A stretch of 33,125 nucleotides of DNA from Erysipelotrichaceae bacterium OttesenSCG-928-M19. GTDB lineage: Bacteria; Bacillota_I; Bacilli_A; JAJDGJ01. Below are positions 26,801 through 33,125 of the stretch, one piece after another; the stretch's first letter is position 1, and the number at the start of each line of letters is the position of its first letter. The translations under genes and the position numbers were made by a program. Where the stretch lies: positions 1 through 33,125 of the forward strand of contig JAJDGJ010000012.1 of assembly GCA_030265585.1 (NCBI GenBank), written 5' to 3'. The notes under the pieces are model-generated. The model saw only the letters and a list, made by a program, of their open reading frames with translations, did no database searches and had not been told where the DNA came from.

Positions 26801-28150
26801 ATTTATAGTTTGTTCTTTATTAGCTAAGTTTTCTTGATATAAAGCATTATCCACATTCAATATGTAATCAAGTGTTTTATTTTCCTTTAATGCCTCTGAT
26901 GGTTCAACTATTGTAAAACCTGCAGAAGCAAATATTTTTTCAATTGTTTCATTATAAGTTATTGCACTTGAACTAGGGGATGATATTGGAAAGTGATTAG
27001 TAATTTTAAAATCTGAAAATTTAATAATCATTTTATCATCGGTATTAGTTGCTACAATGTTACCCGAATCAGTTATAGTTCTTACTGTTTGACCATAAGT
27101 AGATTTACTGTATGGTAAATTTGCTGTACTTACATTAATGCCTAGCTTAGATAAGTCAATATGATTATCATATTTTGTATCATGTAAATGATCAATTGTT
27201 CCTGTTCCAACTGTTGAAATATAGCCATAATCAAAAATACTCATTGCTCTAATGTCGGATCCTATAACTAAATTTTCACTAAGTCCTGTCAAATTGTCTC
27301 TTAAAGCATAAGAACTTGATAAAGTTAATTCAATATCATTAGTAGGAAAAGCTGAACCTATTAAATTATCTTTACCTTCTAAAGGTTGAATTGCTACTGT
27401 TACTCCCTTTACAGTAACGTCTGCTGGCAGATTGTCTGTTGTGTTTGTATAGCTATCAAAATTAAAATAATTTTTCTTAATTGCATTATTAATTCTTACC
27501 TTCAAATTAACCTTTGAACTAACAGTTATATCCTTAGTCTGAATAACCTCAGTTATACCCTCATCTTCAAAATTAATAACATTACTATCTTCATCTTCAG
27601 CAGAAATTAATTGAATAGTAAAAGTTGATCCAAGCGTTAAACCATTAGTTGCACCTTGGACATTTAAAGGAATATTATAGCCAATTGCTGCACCTGTTTT
27701 TACACCACTAATTTCATACTCCATTGTTGATGTCCTAGCATCCATATCATATTTACCATTAAAACTTTGATCAAAGACTGCATTTAAAATACGCCCATCA
27801 CTAGAAACACCATTAGCTACTTCACCAGTGATTTTGATTTTAATGTTGCTATATGCTTTTCCATCATTACTAGCTAGATTTATCGATAATGGATAAACCA
27901 CAGTATCAAAAGACCTAACAACATCATTATCAGCACTTGAATCATAGCCTGGATTATCATTGTCATCCATTGCTGCAGTTCCTGTCTTTATATTGTTAAT
28001 ACCAATATCTTTAAAATAAACCAATCCATCAGCGTTAGCTGCTTGTGAAGTGATTTCCTTAGCAGTTACATCATTTTGTGGATTTGCATTTATAATCGCA
28101 AATAACACAAAAAATAATGTTACTACTAGAAGCATTAGTCTTTTTTTCAT
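20888..28150 (-). CDS. Giant sortase-anchored DUF11-repeat adhesin of module 2
   Basis: The 2420-residue protein starts MKKRLMLLVVTLFFVLFA (signal peptide) and ends with VPKTG near residue 2390, a hydrophobic helix and NRKRLFE, a complete sorting signal. Residues 30-1000 are a long non-repetitive region with a DUF11-like part near 730. A SdrD-B/Cna-B-type domain follows at about 1010-1130 (EGIAWYDKNYNGLIESSETK, later TDASGKYQFNALPA). Then come eight DUF11-type domains of about 154 residues (1150-2380), most opening D-x-x-G/D-D-G with an E two to four residues later. The 308-residue pair of domains 2-3 is repeated nearly unchanged as domains 4-5. ATG 28150 is chosen because GGAG lies 10 bases upstream; ATG 28159 would have it only one base away. 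The gene follows the kinase/accessory cluster. Confidence 0.9.
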   Translation of the reverse strand: MKKRLMLLVVTLFFVLFAIINANPQNDVTAKEITSQAANADGLVYFKDIGINNIKTGTAAMDDNDNPGYDSSADNDVVRSFDTVVYPLSINLASNDGKAYSNIKIKITGEVANGVSSDGRILNAVFDQSFNGKYDMDARTSTMEYEISGVKTGAAIGYNIPLNVQGATNGLTLGSTFTIQLISAEDEDSNVINFEDEGITEVIQTKDITVSSKVNLKVRINNAIKKNYFNFDSYTNTTDNLPADVTVKGVTVAIQPLEGKDNLIGSAFPTNDIELTLSSSYALRDNLTGLSENLVIGSDIRAMSIFDYGYISTVGTGTIDHLHDTKYDNHIDLSKLGINVSTANLPYSKSTYGQTVRTITDSGNIVATNTDDKMIIKFSDFKITNHFPISSPSSSAITYNETIEKIFASAGFTIVEPSEALKENKTLDYILNVDNALYQENLANKEQTINTNLKWSKTLYPKGSASSHSGYYTNDGYENLGDDIGKTAIATGNAVAAKGQKVNVRSFNQVDGTPYDMVETIQKWNPNESKFDSSRSVTAVCPVNMNGEKPIMQIKYGVAAEKNYSLENLNTKTVDSYKWYDTPQEAEISGEISAVYGICEGSVQFLPDSLAFYVPRIIVGDFGTQTNTTPHITLSGMRVTWNKSNDIISEVGSWDGTKNYMPTEYNTKGDILANHTPPKSYGETLNIQPILVKVSKVSDKKNYDGGEIAKWTITPVIEAYVPLIDEEVTITDTLPKGVEYEAGTAKYGSEVMEPNVISNADGTTTLTWKIEGISEAKLQKITYDTSFNQLTLAFDKAGIAALVNKVVISSPSCLSVEPLRTATYDFNVIKKSQWGIYKSVDTPLIEMSTTDAFTYSLEMYNQSGEDRVNITGFDVLPYNGYLNSNINGSYTITGMEADSSDTKLYYTTQTIDPDSDPNVIVSDVEAGNNGWTEYTGGTLDVAAKAIFFTKPVLEDAKSEIVKVSVLPNGNKAGDFYINRAYGNSDANSKVISNTQKTAVVNRVLEGIAWYDKNYNGLIESSETKLAGIPVTLYIKDSGGNLVKVEENLLGEALIDGSGNSTVLTDASGKYQFNALPALEGSNQYVVGFGIKDKLDDNTYNLTKTEVDGGAIELTNKVSQSDVEGNDVLTAKAAPYEMPLITDMVSATHIQSYVNLGVIEPAVLTIEKDVFNTKDETTSIDTQTIEPGETALYKLVISNTAEHSFADDVTITDTIPEGLTYVAGTLELINADGTTSKLDDSNVSGQNISVNVGTLKGLETVKLSFEVVVDEGKEGAMVNIASVTGEDPIEETVEDDSEEVTITSIIPILTATKVVADASGDGIVENGEGFTYNIYVKNIGQGTAKNVVITDLLNDTELTDSTIKSITVYKDDVEVASDIAIKDGYTIGDMAAASTIKITIVMEAADPITIADKIIENQATIDASNHDSIVTTSDVDENDESTPKDGGDLEKPTTIPVQNPKLVGTKIVSDASGDDIAESNEVLTYTIYYTNIGDLAARDVIIKDLLDDDEFNDATISEATVIKGSETITGDLQAGINVGDIAVNEVVEVTFTVELATITKDVEDATDLIVNQATAKGENTEEVPTTSNVDPEDPTTSLDEEGDEPTPTTIDKGNPSLTATKVVADASGDGIVENGEEFTYNIYVKNIGQVATKDVVITDLLNDTELTDSTIKSITVYKDDVEVASDIAIKDGYTIGDIEAASTIKITIVMEAADPITIADKIIENQATIDASNHDSIVTTSDVDENDESTPKDGGDLEKPTTIPVKNPKLVGTKIVSDANGNDIAESNEVLTYTIYYTNIGDLAARDVIIKDLLDDDEFSDATISEATVIKGSETITGDLQAGINVGDIAVNEVVEVTFTVELATITKDVEDATDLIVNQATAKGENTEEVPTTSNVDPDDPTTSLDEEGDEPTPTTIDKGNPILTATKVVTDCNGDGSAENGEELDYVIHIRNSGQLTAESVNIIDLLDDDEFSGATISKATITKNETLLADNVDLVAGYNMGDLAVDGLISIEFKVTMKNPINIVDKIVSNQATIISNNHEDVLTTADVDPEDPTMPNDPTAPATPTEVPVRNAKLIGTKLLEDANDDGYIENGETITYTLHYTNIGEIPARKVIIKDDLSDDEFVGATISTAVATKDGATYSGDIRTGLNVEDVAVNQTVTVVFEVTMPAKMTNSGATPNLVVNQAQAKAENTPTVFTSSDIDPNDPTKLRDENDEPTPTVYPKENPLLTGTKIVVDTDGDAVFSPNEKLTYTLHFRNIGKVTARDVIIKDPLNDAEFKNALIGEATATKGTNTYTGDIKQGLNVGDVANNELVTVTFTVTMPSVINKDTKSPGVLINQANAKGSNTDIVYTTSDIDPNDPTKPRSLIEKPKSTTINKMSALSTTPVPKTGNDALTYASLLMILGSVVIGVNRKRLFE
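22389..24236 (-). repeat. Tandem 924-bp duplication in the module 2 adhesin
   Basis: Two copies of a 924-bp unit (308 residues, two DUF11-type domains) lie head to tail at about 22389-23312 and 23313-24236. For example, GTGTTGGTTCATCACC starts at 22411 and 23335. They differ by scattered, mostly silent changes, so the duplication is recent but not brand new. Whole-unit copying in frame would allow length changes by recombination. Confidence 0.9.
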
Positions 28151-28259
28151 AGTTAACATACTCCTTCTTTATTTATATCATAAATAGATTATCACATCAG
28201 ATTGTTAAGTTCATTGTCTTATTAATGGTATTTAATGAAGTATTGTGTCTTTTATGATT

Positions 28260-28961
28260 TTATGAATTAAAAAACAAATAAATTATCTTTTTAACAGCAT
28301 CTTGTAGCTTTTTATACTTAAAAAGCCAATAAGTTAATGGAAGTAGTCCGACAACTGTAACAACTAAAATAATCAAGAAATTAGTTTCTAAGTTATTCTT
28401 AACTTCATAACTATTATCTTGCTCTTGCCATTTTACATCTTTAAGAGTTACTTCTTTTAATTTATCTTTAATAACTTGTTCATCTATATTGGCATTATTA
28501 CTATTATTACCATTAACAAGATTATTAATTATCTTCACATTTACATTTTTCCCTGTGTTAACTTTAACAATCGTTGTATCAGGAATATTAGAATATGAAG
28601 TAATGGTTACGCTAGTATCTTTAACAGTTAATAAATAATTGTTTAATTGTTCATTACAATCGACGACACATTTTGAAGCATAAGGTACTATCTTAATTGC
28701 TAAGGGTTTACTAGTCTCTTTATCAATTGCTTTAGCTTGAGCTAACTCAATTACTTCACGATCACTTACTTGTCTATTATTAGGCATAATAAAATCAGTA
28801 GCTTCAATTACAATACCGTTGTTTTCAACTACTTCTTTTTCTAAAAAGATTATTTCTTTAGTTTTGTCATACTCATATAAGCCATAGTCAATTACTTCTT
28901 GGCCATTAACGCCAATACTAAAACTAAGACCAATAATAAGACAACTAATTACTCTTTTCAT
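28260..28961 (-). CDS. Single-pass membrane accessory protein of module 2
   Basis: The 233-residue protein has a signal peptide (1-20, MKRVISCLIIGLSFSIGVNG), an outside domain (21-190), one transmembrane helix near 194-214 (FLIILVVTVVGLLPLTYWLF) and a basic tail of about 18 residues inside. The outside domain contains a close cysteine pair (SKCVVDCNE) and an Asn-rich stretch (NLVNGNNSNNAN). I know no family for it. Its ATG lies inside the kinase's last codons (17-base overlap), so it is translated with the kinase. In module 1 the LRR protein holds the same place and topology, and also carries an outside cysteine pair. I infer a co-sensor or kinase-modulating protein. Confidence 0.85.
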   Translation of the reverse strand: MKRVISCLIIGLSFSIGVNGQEVIDYGLYEYDKTKEIIFLEKEVVENNGIVIEATDFIMPNNRQVSDREVIELAQAKAIDKETSKPLAIKIVPYASKCVVDCNEQLNNYLLTVKDTSVTITSYSNIPDTTIVKVNTGKNVNVKIINNLVNGNNSNNANIDEQVIKDKLKEVTLKDVKWQEQDNSYEVKNNLETNFLIILVVTVVGLLPLTYWLFKYKKLQDAVKKIIYLFFNS

Positions 28962-30312
28962 GACTATAGTCCCCTTTATTAAACCTTATCTCAGTTGTAA
29001 CACCTTTAGTACTCGGATAGAATAAACACTCCGCATTATTCTTTTCACTAAACCTCTTAACAATATATAAACCAAAACCACTACTATTTTTTTTACTATG
29101 ATTTTTATTTAAAAGCTTAAATGCTCCCTCATAATCTACTACACTATTATCTTTAACTGCATTACTAATTTTAAAGCTGTAGGCAGAGTCTTCTTCTTTT
29201 AAACTAACATCAATCTCACTATTATTTAAAGCATAAGTGTAAGCATTACTAAAAATATTATGCAAAATAGTTTCTATTTCCATTCTTAGTCCCTTTATCT
29301 TAATATCGCTGGCTATTTCATTATTAAAAGTTAAACCCTTTTCTTGAAACAACTTATTAAAACTCTGCACCGTTCTTTTAACTTCTCTACTTAAATCAAT
29401 ATCCTCAATTTGGTAAGAAATTTCTTTTTGATAAGATATCTTTAAAATATTATCAACATCTCTGACAATATCATCAGCACTTTCATTAATATTTTCTAAA
29501 GTTAGTAAATCTAAACTAGTTGTTTTCTCTAATTTAAGAGTTGAAAACTTGATAACATTAATTGGTGTTTTTAAATTATGCACCAAAGAAGCAATCACAT
29601 TAGTTTTATATTCTGCATTTTTATTTTGTAACATTAATTCCTTTTCTAAACTTGTATAAACAACCTCAAAGTCTTTTACTTTTGCTTGAATATCTTGAGC
29701 GAAATCTCTAAGTTCTTGTGCAAATAAATCAGCTTTTTGATCAGCAGTTAAAATACCATCAAATTTATACTCCTTTAATTTTTGTAAATTTGTATATAAA
29801 TTATCTAATGGTCTCATTAAAGAATTAAATGAGATTCTTAAAATCGCAATAATCGCAATGCTCATAAAAAGTAAAATAATTAAAATAAGAGCAATGCTAA
29901 TACTCATTAAATCTTGAACTGGTTTATTATAAATAAGTAACCAGATATCATAATTATTAATTGTATATTCACCTTTATAAAAAACATGTTCATCAGCAGC
30001 TAACTCATTTAAAAGATTATAATCATTAACTGGAGTATTTGAATAAATAATTTTCTGTTCTTCTTTGACAATTAATTGAATTTCCTCTTCTTTAACTAAA
30101 TCAGCAAAGTCTGCACTTGTAACACTATTTTTTTGTAGAAGATTATTAATATCCTTTTTAACAGTTACTACCTTATTACTCATTGTTTTATTATTAAGAT
30201 TAGGCAAATTAGTAATAACCAACCCGACAACAATAAAAAAAACAATATATATAACTACGACAATAAAAAGTTGCTTTCTAAACAACTTTCTTTGTTTATT
30301 CAAACCACTCAT
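28945..30312 (-). CDS. Sensor histidine kinase of module 2
   Basis: The 455-residue kinase has a helix near 15-37 (IVVVIYIVFFIVVGLVI), an outside domain of about 105 residues, a second helix near 145-168 and a linker. The phosphoacceptor site is H245 in LVHNLKTP. The HATPase_c domain has an N-box (HNIFSNAYTYALNN), an F-box-like AFKLL and a G2 box (SSGFGL). As in the module 1 kinase, Asn follows the histidine and the G1 glycines are missing, but H+4 is Thr here. Both kinases also share a Y-x-x-W-x-L-x-Y-N motif just before the second helix, so they are paralogs. Start 30312 lies 17 bases inside the regulator gene with AGAGGTG at 6 bases; an upstream ATG at 30384 is less likely. Confidence 0.9.
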   Translation of the reverse strand: MSGLNKQRKLFRKQLFIVVVIYIVFFIVVGLVITNLPNLNNKTMSNKVVTVKKDINNLLQKNSVTSADFADLVKEEEIQLIVKEEQKIIYSNTPVNDYNLLNELAADEHVFYKGEYTINNYDIWLLIYNKPVQDLMSISIALILIILLFMSIAIIAILRISFNSLMRPLDNLYTNLQKLKEYKFDGILTADQKADLFAQELRDFAQDIQAKVKDFEVVYTSLEKELMLQNKNAEYKTNVIASLVHNLKTPINVIKFSTLKLEKTTSLDLLTLENINESADDIVRDVDNILKISYQKEISYQIEDIDLSREVKRTVQSFNKLFQEKGLTFNNEIASDIKIKGLRMEIETILHNIFSNAYTYALNNSEIDVSLKEEDSAYSFKISNAVKDNSVVDYEGAFKLLNKNHSKKNSSGFGLYIVKRFSEKNNAECLFYPSTKGVTTEIRFNKGDYSHEKSN

Positions 30313-30967
30313 AACCAACACCTCTAATAGAGTTAATTGAGTTAATAGCCATCTTGCCACGAATTTTCTTAATATGGGTATCAATAGTTCTTACATCGAC
30401 AATATCCTTATTAGTACGCCAAACACTCTCTAAAATTTCTTCACGAGTAAATATCGTATTCTTATTAGATAAAAAGAAAGAAAGCAATTCAAATTCCTTT
30501 ACAGTTAAATTAATTCTCTTACCATTTTGATAAACCTTACGTTCTTTTAAAACAACTCTAATATCATCACTTGCACTATTAAGTTCTTCAAATTTATTAT
30601 TAACCTTACGTGCTTTTAAGCGACGATCAATTCTCTTTAATAAAACTTCCATTGAGACTGGTTTATAAATATAGTCGTCAACTTCCAAATCGAAGCCTTC
30701 AACTTCTTTTTGGGTATCCTCATATCCAGTTAAAATAATAATTGGTATTTCTTTATTCAATCTTTTAATAATTGACACTAATTGTAAGCCATCAATAGTA
30801 TCCATTAATAAATCAGTAATAATGAGATCATATGTGTTACTTTTAAACATATCAATCCCGATAACAGGATCAGAAACACAGTCAACCTCATAGCCTTCTA
30901 AATTTAAAAGTTCTTTAATAATTTGTTGATATTTTACATCATCATCAATTAAAAGTAGTTTACACAT
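30296..30967 (-). CDS. OmpR/PhoB-type response regulator of module 2
   Basis: The 223-residue protein has a complete receiver domain with D8-D10, phosphoacceptor D52 in LIITDLLM, T80, and K102-P103 in DDYIYKP. A winged-helix DNA-binding domain follows (about 130-223) and ends GVGYEWFE. All key receiver residues are present, unlike the module 1 regulator, which lacks the proline. AGGTGAT gives the ribosome site. It is the first gene of the module 2 cluster, with its own promoter overlapping a TTTTGTG/CACAAAA dyad. Its likely targets are its own operon, the adhesin promoter, or both; this is inferred. Confidence 0.93.
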   Translation of the reverse strand: MCKLLLIDDDVKYQQIIKELLNLEGYEVDCVSDPVIGIDMFKSNTYDLIITDLLMDTIDGLQLVSIIKRLNKEIPIIILTGYEDTQKEVEGFDLEVDDYIYKPVSMEVLLKRIDRRLKARKVNNKFEELNSASDDIRVVLKERKVYQNGKRINLTVKEFELLSFFLSNKNTIFTREEILESVWRTNKDIVDVRTIDTHIKKIRGKMAINSINSIRGVGYEWFE

Positions 30968-30984
30968 ATAATCACCTCACGTTA

Positions 30985-31012
30985 ATTATATCATAATTAT
31001 ATTTTTGTGAAA
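30985..31012 (-). promoter_or_regulatory. Promoter of the module 2 regulator operon
   Basis: On the minus strand TATAAT (30985-30990) lies 16 bases after TTTCAC (31007-31012), a weak -35 box. The weak box overlaps one arm of an inverted repeat, which fits activation or autoregulation. Confidence 0.5.
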
Positions 31013-31036
31013 GATTTATGAAATAAATACACAAAA
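31003..31036. promoter_or_regulatory. TTTTGTG-N20-CACAAAA dyad at the module 2 promoter
   Basis: The arms TTTTGTG (31003-31009) and CACAAAA (31030-31036) are 20 bases apart and overlap the -35 box. They match the arms upstream of the module 1 giant gene, where the spacer is 10 bases. AT-rich sequence makes chance matches possible. Confidence 0.35.
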
Positions 31037-31341
31037 TTCATTAATCAAACATTTAAGCCATGTTCATGAATTTAGTGAATAACTACATTATTTGTTATAT
31101 AAGCTGTCTTTTTTATCACTTTTTTTAAAAAAACCTTTAATTCGTAATTATTCTTGATAAGACTAGCATTGTGAAATATCACTCGTTAATCATAATAGAC
31201 TTGATTTATATATTTATCTAGATATAACCTCTTATTTCCTTCACTATCACAATAGATAAAGACCACTTTATATTTTTTTATAAGTAGCATAAAAAATAAA
31301 GTTGTTATATAATATAACTATATATTCGTGAGGTGATTAAA

Positions 31342-31848
31342 ATGCTTTTTGAAACAGAAAAACTAATAATTGATGAAGCAGTAGAAAGTGATATTGAAAC
31401 AGTAATCGCTATTGAATCACATAAAGATAATCGTGACTATTTATGGATTGGTAGTCATGAAGATCATTTAAGTGAGATTAATGATCCTAATCAAATTCTA
31501 GCATTAATTAAAAACAAAACTGATTTAAACCCTGTCGGTTATTGTTTAATTAGGCTTGATCGTAAATCAGACGTTTTTGAATTACGTAGAGTAGCAATTA
31601 CTCATAAAGGACAAGGCTATGGTAAAGAAGTCATGCATGGCTTACTTGATTATGCTTTTAAAACATTGAACTCTAATCGTTTTTGGCTTGATGTTTATCC
31701 AGATAATGTTGCTGGAATTAGATTGTATAAAGGCTTAGGTATGAAACGTGATGGCGTTTTAAGACAAAGTGATAAAACAGATCGTGGTTATCTCGATCAA
31801 GTTATTTATTCAATTCTTAAAAGTGAATATGATGAATTATACTCATAA
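31342..31848 (+). CDS. GNAT-family N-acetyltransferase
   Basis: The 168-residue protein has the GNAT acetyl-CoA-binding motif RRVAITHKGQGYGKEV (R/Q-x-x-G-x-G) and the later LDVYPDNVAGIRLYKGLGM, typical of the RimI/RimJ-like group. An N-terminal TEKLIIDEAVESDIE strand-helix completes the fold. The acceptor (protein N-terminus, antibiotic, polyamine or other) cannot be told. GTG at 31333 is possible, but ATG 31342 has AGGTG six bases before it. It is a single gene with its own terminator and has no visible tie to module 2. Confidence 0.87.
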   Translation: MLFETEKLIIDEAVESDIETVIAIESHKDNRDYLWIGSHEDHLSEINDPNQILALIKNKTDLNPVGYCLIRLDRKSDVFELRRVAITHKGQGYGKEVMHGLLDYAFKTLNSNRFWLDVYPDNVAGIRLYKGLGMKRDGVLRQSDKTDRGYLDQVIYSILKSEYDELYS

Positions 31849-31881
31849 AAAGTATGATTCTATTTCTAAAATCATACTTTT
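31848..31881. terminator. Terminator of the acetyltransferase gene
   Basis: AAAAGTATGATT (31848-31859) pairs perfectly with AATCATACTTTT (31870-31881), with a T run after it. It starts within the stop codon. Confidence 0.88.
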
Positions 31882-31895
31882 TTAATATTCAATTT

Positions 31896-31921
31896 AAAGT
31901 TCTTAATTATTTAAGAACTTT
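31896..31921. terminator. Terminator of the lipoprotein gene
   Basis: AAAGTTCTTAA (31896-31906) pairs with TTAAGAACTTT (31911-31921) around a four-base loop. It touches the lipoprotein stop at 31922. With the neighbouring hairpin it makes a tandem terminator pair between convergent genes. Confidence 0.8.
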
Positions 31922-33064
31922 TTATTTATCCCCTAAATTAATACCTTCTTGTTCTAAATACGATGCTATATCATTGAATTCGTATTGCATTTCATAAGTT
32001 TCATTATTCAAGATAAGCTCAAAAAAGAACATCGTATTTGGACTAATCTGCATATAAGCATCAGTAAATCCTAAGTAAGCTAACTGCGTTGTATTCGAAT
32101 TAGTATAATTATCTCCTTCTTTTACTGTCTCAACTAAACAATAAAAAGTTTCATCTTGATAATCATAGACACCAAACATATTTTGATATTGAAGATACGC
32201 TCGTTCATTAGTAAAATATGAGAGTTGATTAACAATATAAGCTTTATTATTTAATTTATCAATCATATAGACTCTTAATACTGGTTCCATTTGGTGAATT
32301 ATAATATAACTATATCTTGAATTATTATTGTTATATAATTCTGCATGCGAGTATTTATCCTCAAACTTAATTATCTCTTCACCTTCAGCTGATGTGATTT
32401 TAAGATTTCCTTTTAGCAAATCGCCATATTTCTCAACTTTATAATCAGCACCAGATTTATTCATATCATATCCATCATACTCATTATAGTAATTTTTTGA
32501 ATTATCGACTAAAGAAAAATTTTTATTTGCAACACCTTTTACATATACTAATGGCTGTTCTTTAGTAGCACTATCATCACCTAATAATTTTTTAAAGTAA
32601 TCTTTAGAATCATTATAGTTTTTAATTTCTTCAAAACTAGTTAAATCCTCAGCATCTTTTAGTAGCATTAAATGATCTTTTGTTAGCGTATACTTAGTTT
32701 TGTTTTGAGCATCAGTTACTTTTTTATTGACGTAATTAGTAATTTTATCTTCATTAATTTCCTCTTTACTATCAATGACAATATTAGTTTCAATTTCCTT
32801 ATCTTCAATAACATTCAAAATAAACTTTTCTTCTTTTGGTTTATCAAGAGTATAAATATCAAGCTCATTATTTTCTGCAAGCTTAGTAACAACTTTTTGA
32901 GTTTCTTCTGCCTCTTGATTAGCAACCACAACCACACCATATTCAGTTTTCTTTACTTTTTCTTGTAATTCCTCAACTGTAATATTATCAGCTAACTTAA
33001 TAATATTATTAGATGAACAAGAGTACATAAAGACTAACATTAAAACTAAAATAATCTTCTTCAT
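31922..33064 (-). CDS. Large lipoprotein of unknown function
   Basis: The 380-residue protein has a type II signal peptide with lipobox MYSC (cysteine at 16), so it should be lipid-anchored on the outer face of the membrane. Residues 28-130 contain alternating strands and helices (VVVVANQEAEETQKVV, later EKFILNVIEDKEI) that could be a thioredoxin-like or similar fold; this is only a guess, as no CxxC is present. The second half is rich in Tyr, Asn and Asp and looks like a beta-rich domain. I recognise no family. GGAAAGGAAAG precedes the start. It is a single gene, convergent with the acetyltransferase gene and outside module 2. Confidence 0.8.
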   Translation of the reverse strand: MKKIILVLMLVFMYSCSSNNIIKLADNITVEELQEKVKKTEYGVVVVANQEAEETQKVVTKLAENNELDIYTLDKPKEEKFILNVIEDKEIETNIVIDSKEEINEDKITNYVNKKVTDAQNKTKYTLTKDHLMLLKDAEDLTSFEEIKNYNDSKDYFKKLLGDDSATKEQPLVYVKGVANKNFSLVDNSKNYYNEYDGYDMNKSGADYKVEKYGDLLKGNLKITSAEGEEIIKFEDKYSHAELYNNNNSRYSYIIIHQMEPVLRVYMIDKLNNKAYIVNQLSYFTNERAYLQYQNMFGVYDYQDETFYCLVETVKEGDNYTNSNTTQLAYLGFTDAYMQISPNTMFFFELILNNETYEMQYEFNDIASYLEQEGINLGDK

Positions 33065-33100
33065 AGTATCTTTCCTTTCTCCAAGCTCTTTTATAATGTT

Positions 33101-33106
33101 ATTATA
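33101..33106 (-). promoter_or_regulatory. Probable -10 box of the lipoprotein gene
   Basis: TATAAT on the minus strand lies 36 bases before the start codon. The matching -35 box would fall at or beyond the right edge. Confidence 0.35.
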
Positions 33107-33125
33107 GCAATACTATCTTCTTATT

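Larger units (their letters stand above)
30968..31341. other. Intergenic region between module 2 and the acetyltransferase gene
   Basis: These 374 bases hold two divergent promoter regions and no convincing gene. Notable parts are a TTTTTTTAAAAAAA palindrome at 31120-31133, likely bent DNA, a distant ATTGTGA/TCACAAT pair (31168, 31247), and GTTATAT-A-ATATAAC at 31304-31318. The last contains a TATAAT (31308-31313) that probably serves the acetyltransferase gene. No good -35 was found for it. Confidence 0.5.

Noticed and set aside
1-33125. Possible use of TGA as Trp (genetic code 4)
   Set aside because: Large genes are intact without in-frame TGA, and their Trp residues are written TGG, including those in RCC1 repeats. 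Recoding would normally show TGA inside genes of such AT-rich DNA.

Overview
The window is AT-rich, and its strong Shine-Dalgarno sites, sortase, LPXTG-type sorting signal and lipobox lipoprotein point to a low-GC Gram-positive bacterium (Bacillota). The gene mix would fit an Erysipelotrichia- or Haloplasma-like lineage, but I cannot place it firmly. No rRNA, tRNA, transposase, phage gene or CRISPR array was seen. All 20 visible stop codons are TAA (18) or TAG (2), with no TGA, yet Trp is written TGG throughout and the reading frames are intact under the standard stop set.

The layout is two similarly built cell-surface modules on the minus strand, separated by a block of mostly unrelated housekeeping genes. 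Module 1 (left edge to 8953) reads, in transcription order: OmpR-type response regulator, histidine kinase, membrane-anchored leucine-rich-repeat protein, and a giant secreted protein of RCC1-like repeats followed by at least six DUF11-type repeats that runs off the left edge. Module 2 (31012 down to 17499) reads: OmpR-type response regulator, histidine kinase, single-pass membrane protein with an outside domain, a 2420-residue DUF11-repeat adhesin with a VPKTG sorting signal, a pilin-like protein ending in LPKTS, and a class D-like sortase. Reading frames overlap or lie a few bases apart from regulator to accessory protein in both modules. This suggests two paralogous sense-and-display units, each pairing a two-component system and a membrane co-protein with its own giant adhesin. 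The sortase of module 2 may anchor both sets.

The middle block (9116-17470) holds a DUF1846 protein, a small DUF6506-like protein, a CtlX/arginine-deiminase-family hydrolase, a small unknown protein, a ferritin-like/VIT metal exporter (MbfA type), a MazEF toxin-antitoxin pair with a palindromic operator, and an AraC-type regulator divergent from an NfrB-like processive glycosyltransferase with a C-terminal MshEN-like domain. The 12-bp direct repeats between the last two are a likely AraC-type site. On the right, beyond module 2, lie a GNAT acetyltransferase and a large lipoprotein of unknown function. Several strong hairpin terminators separate these units.
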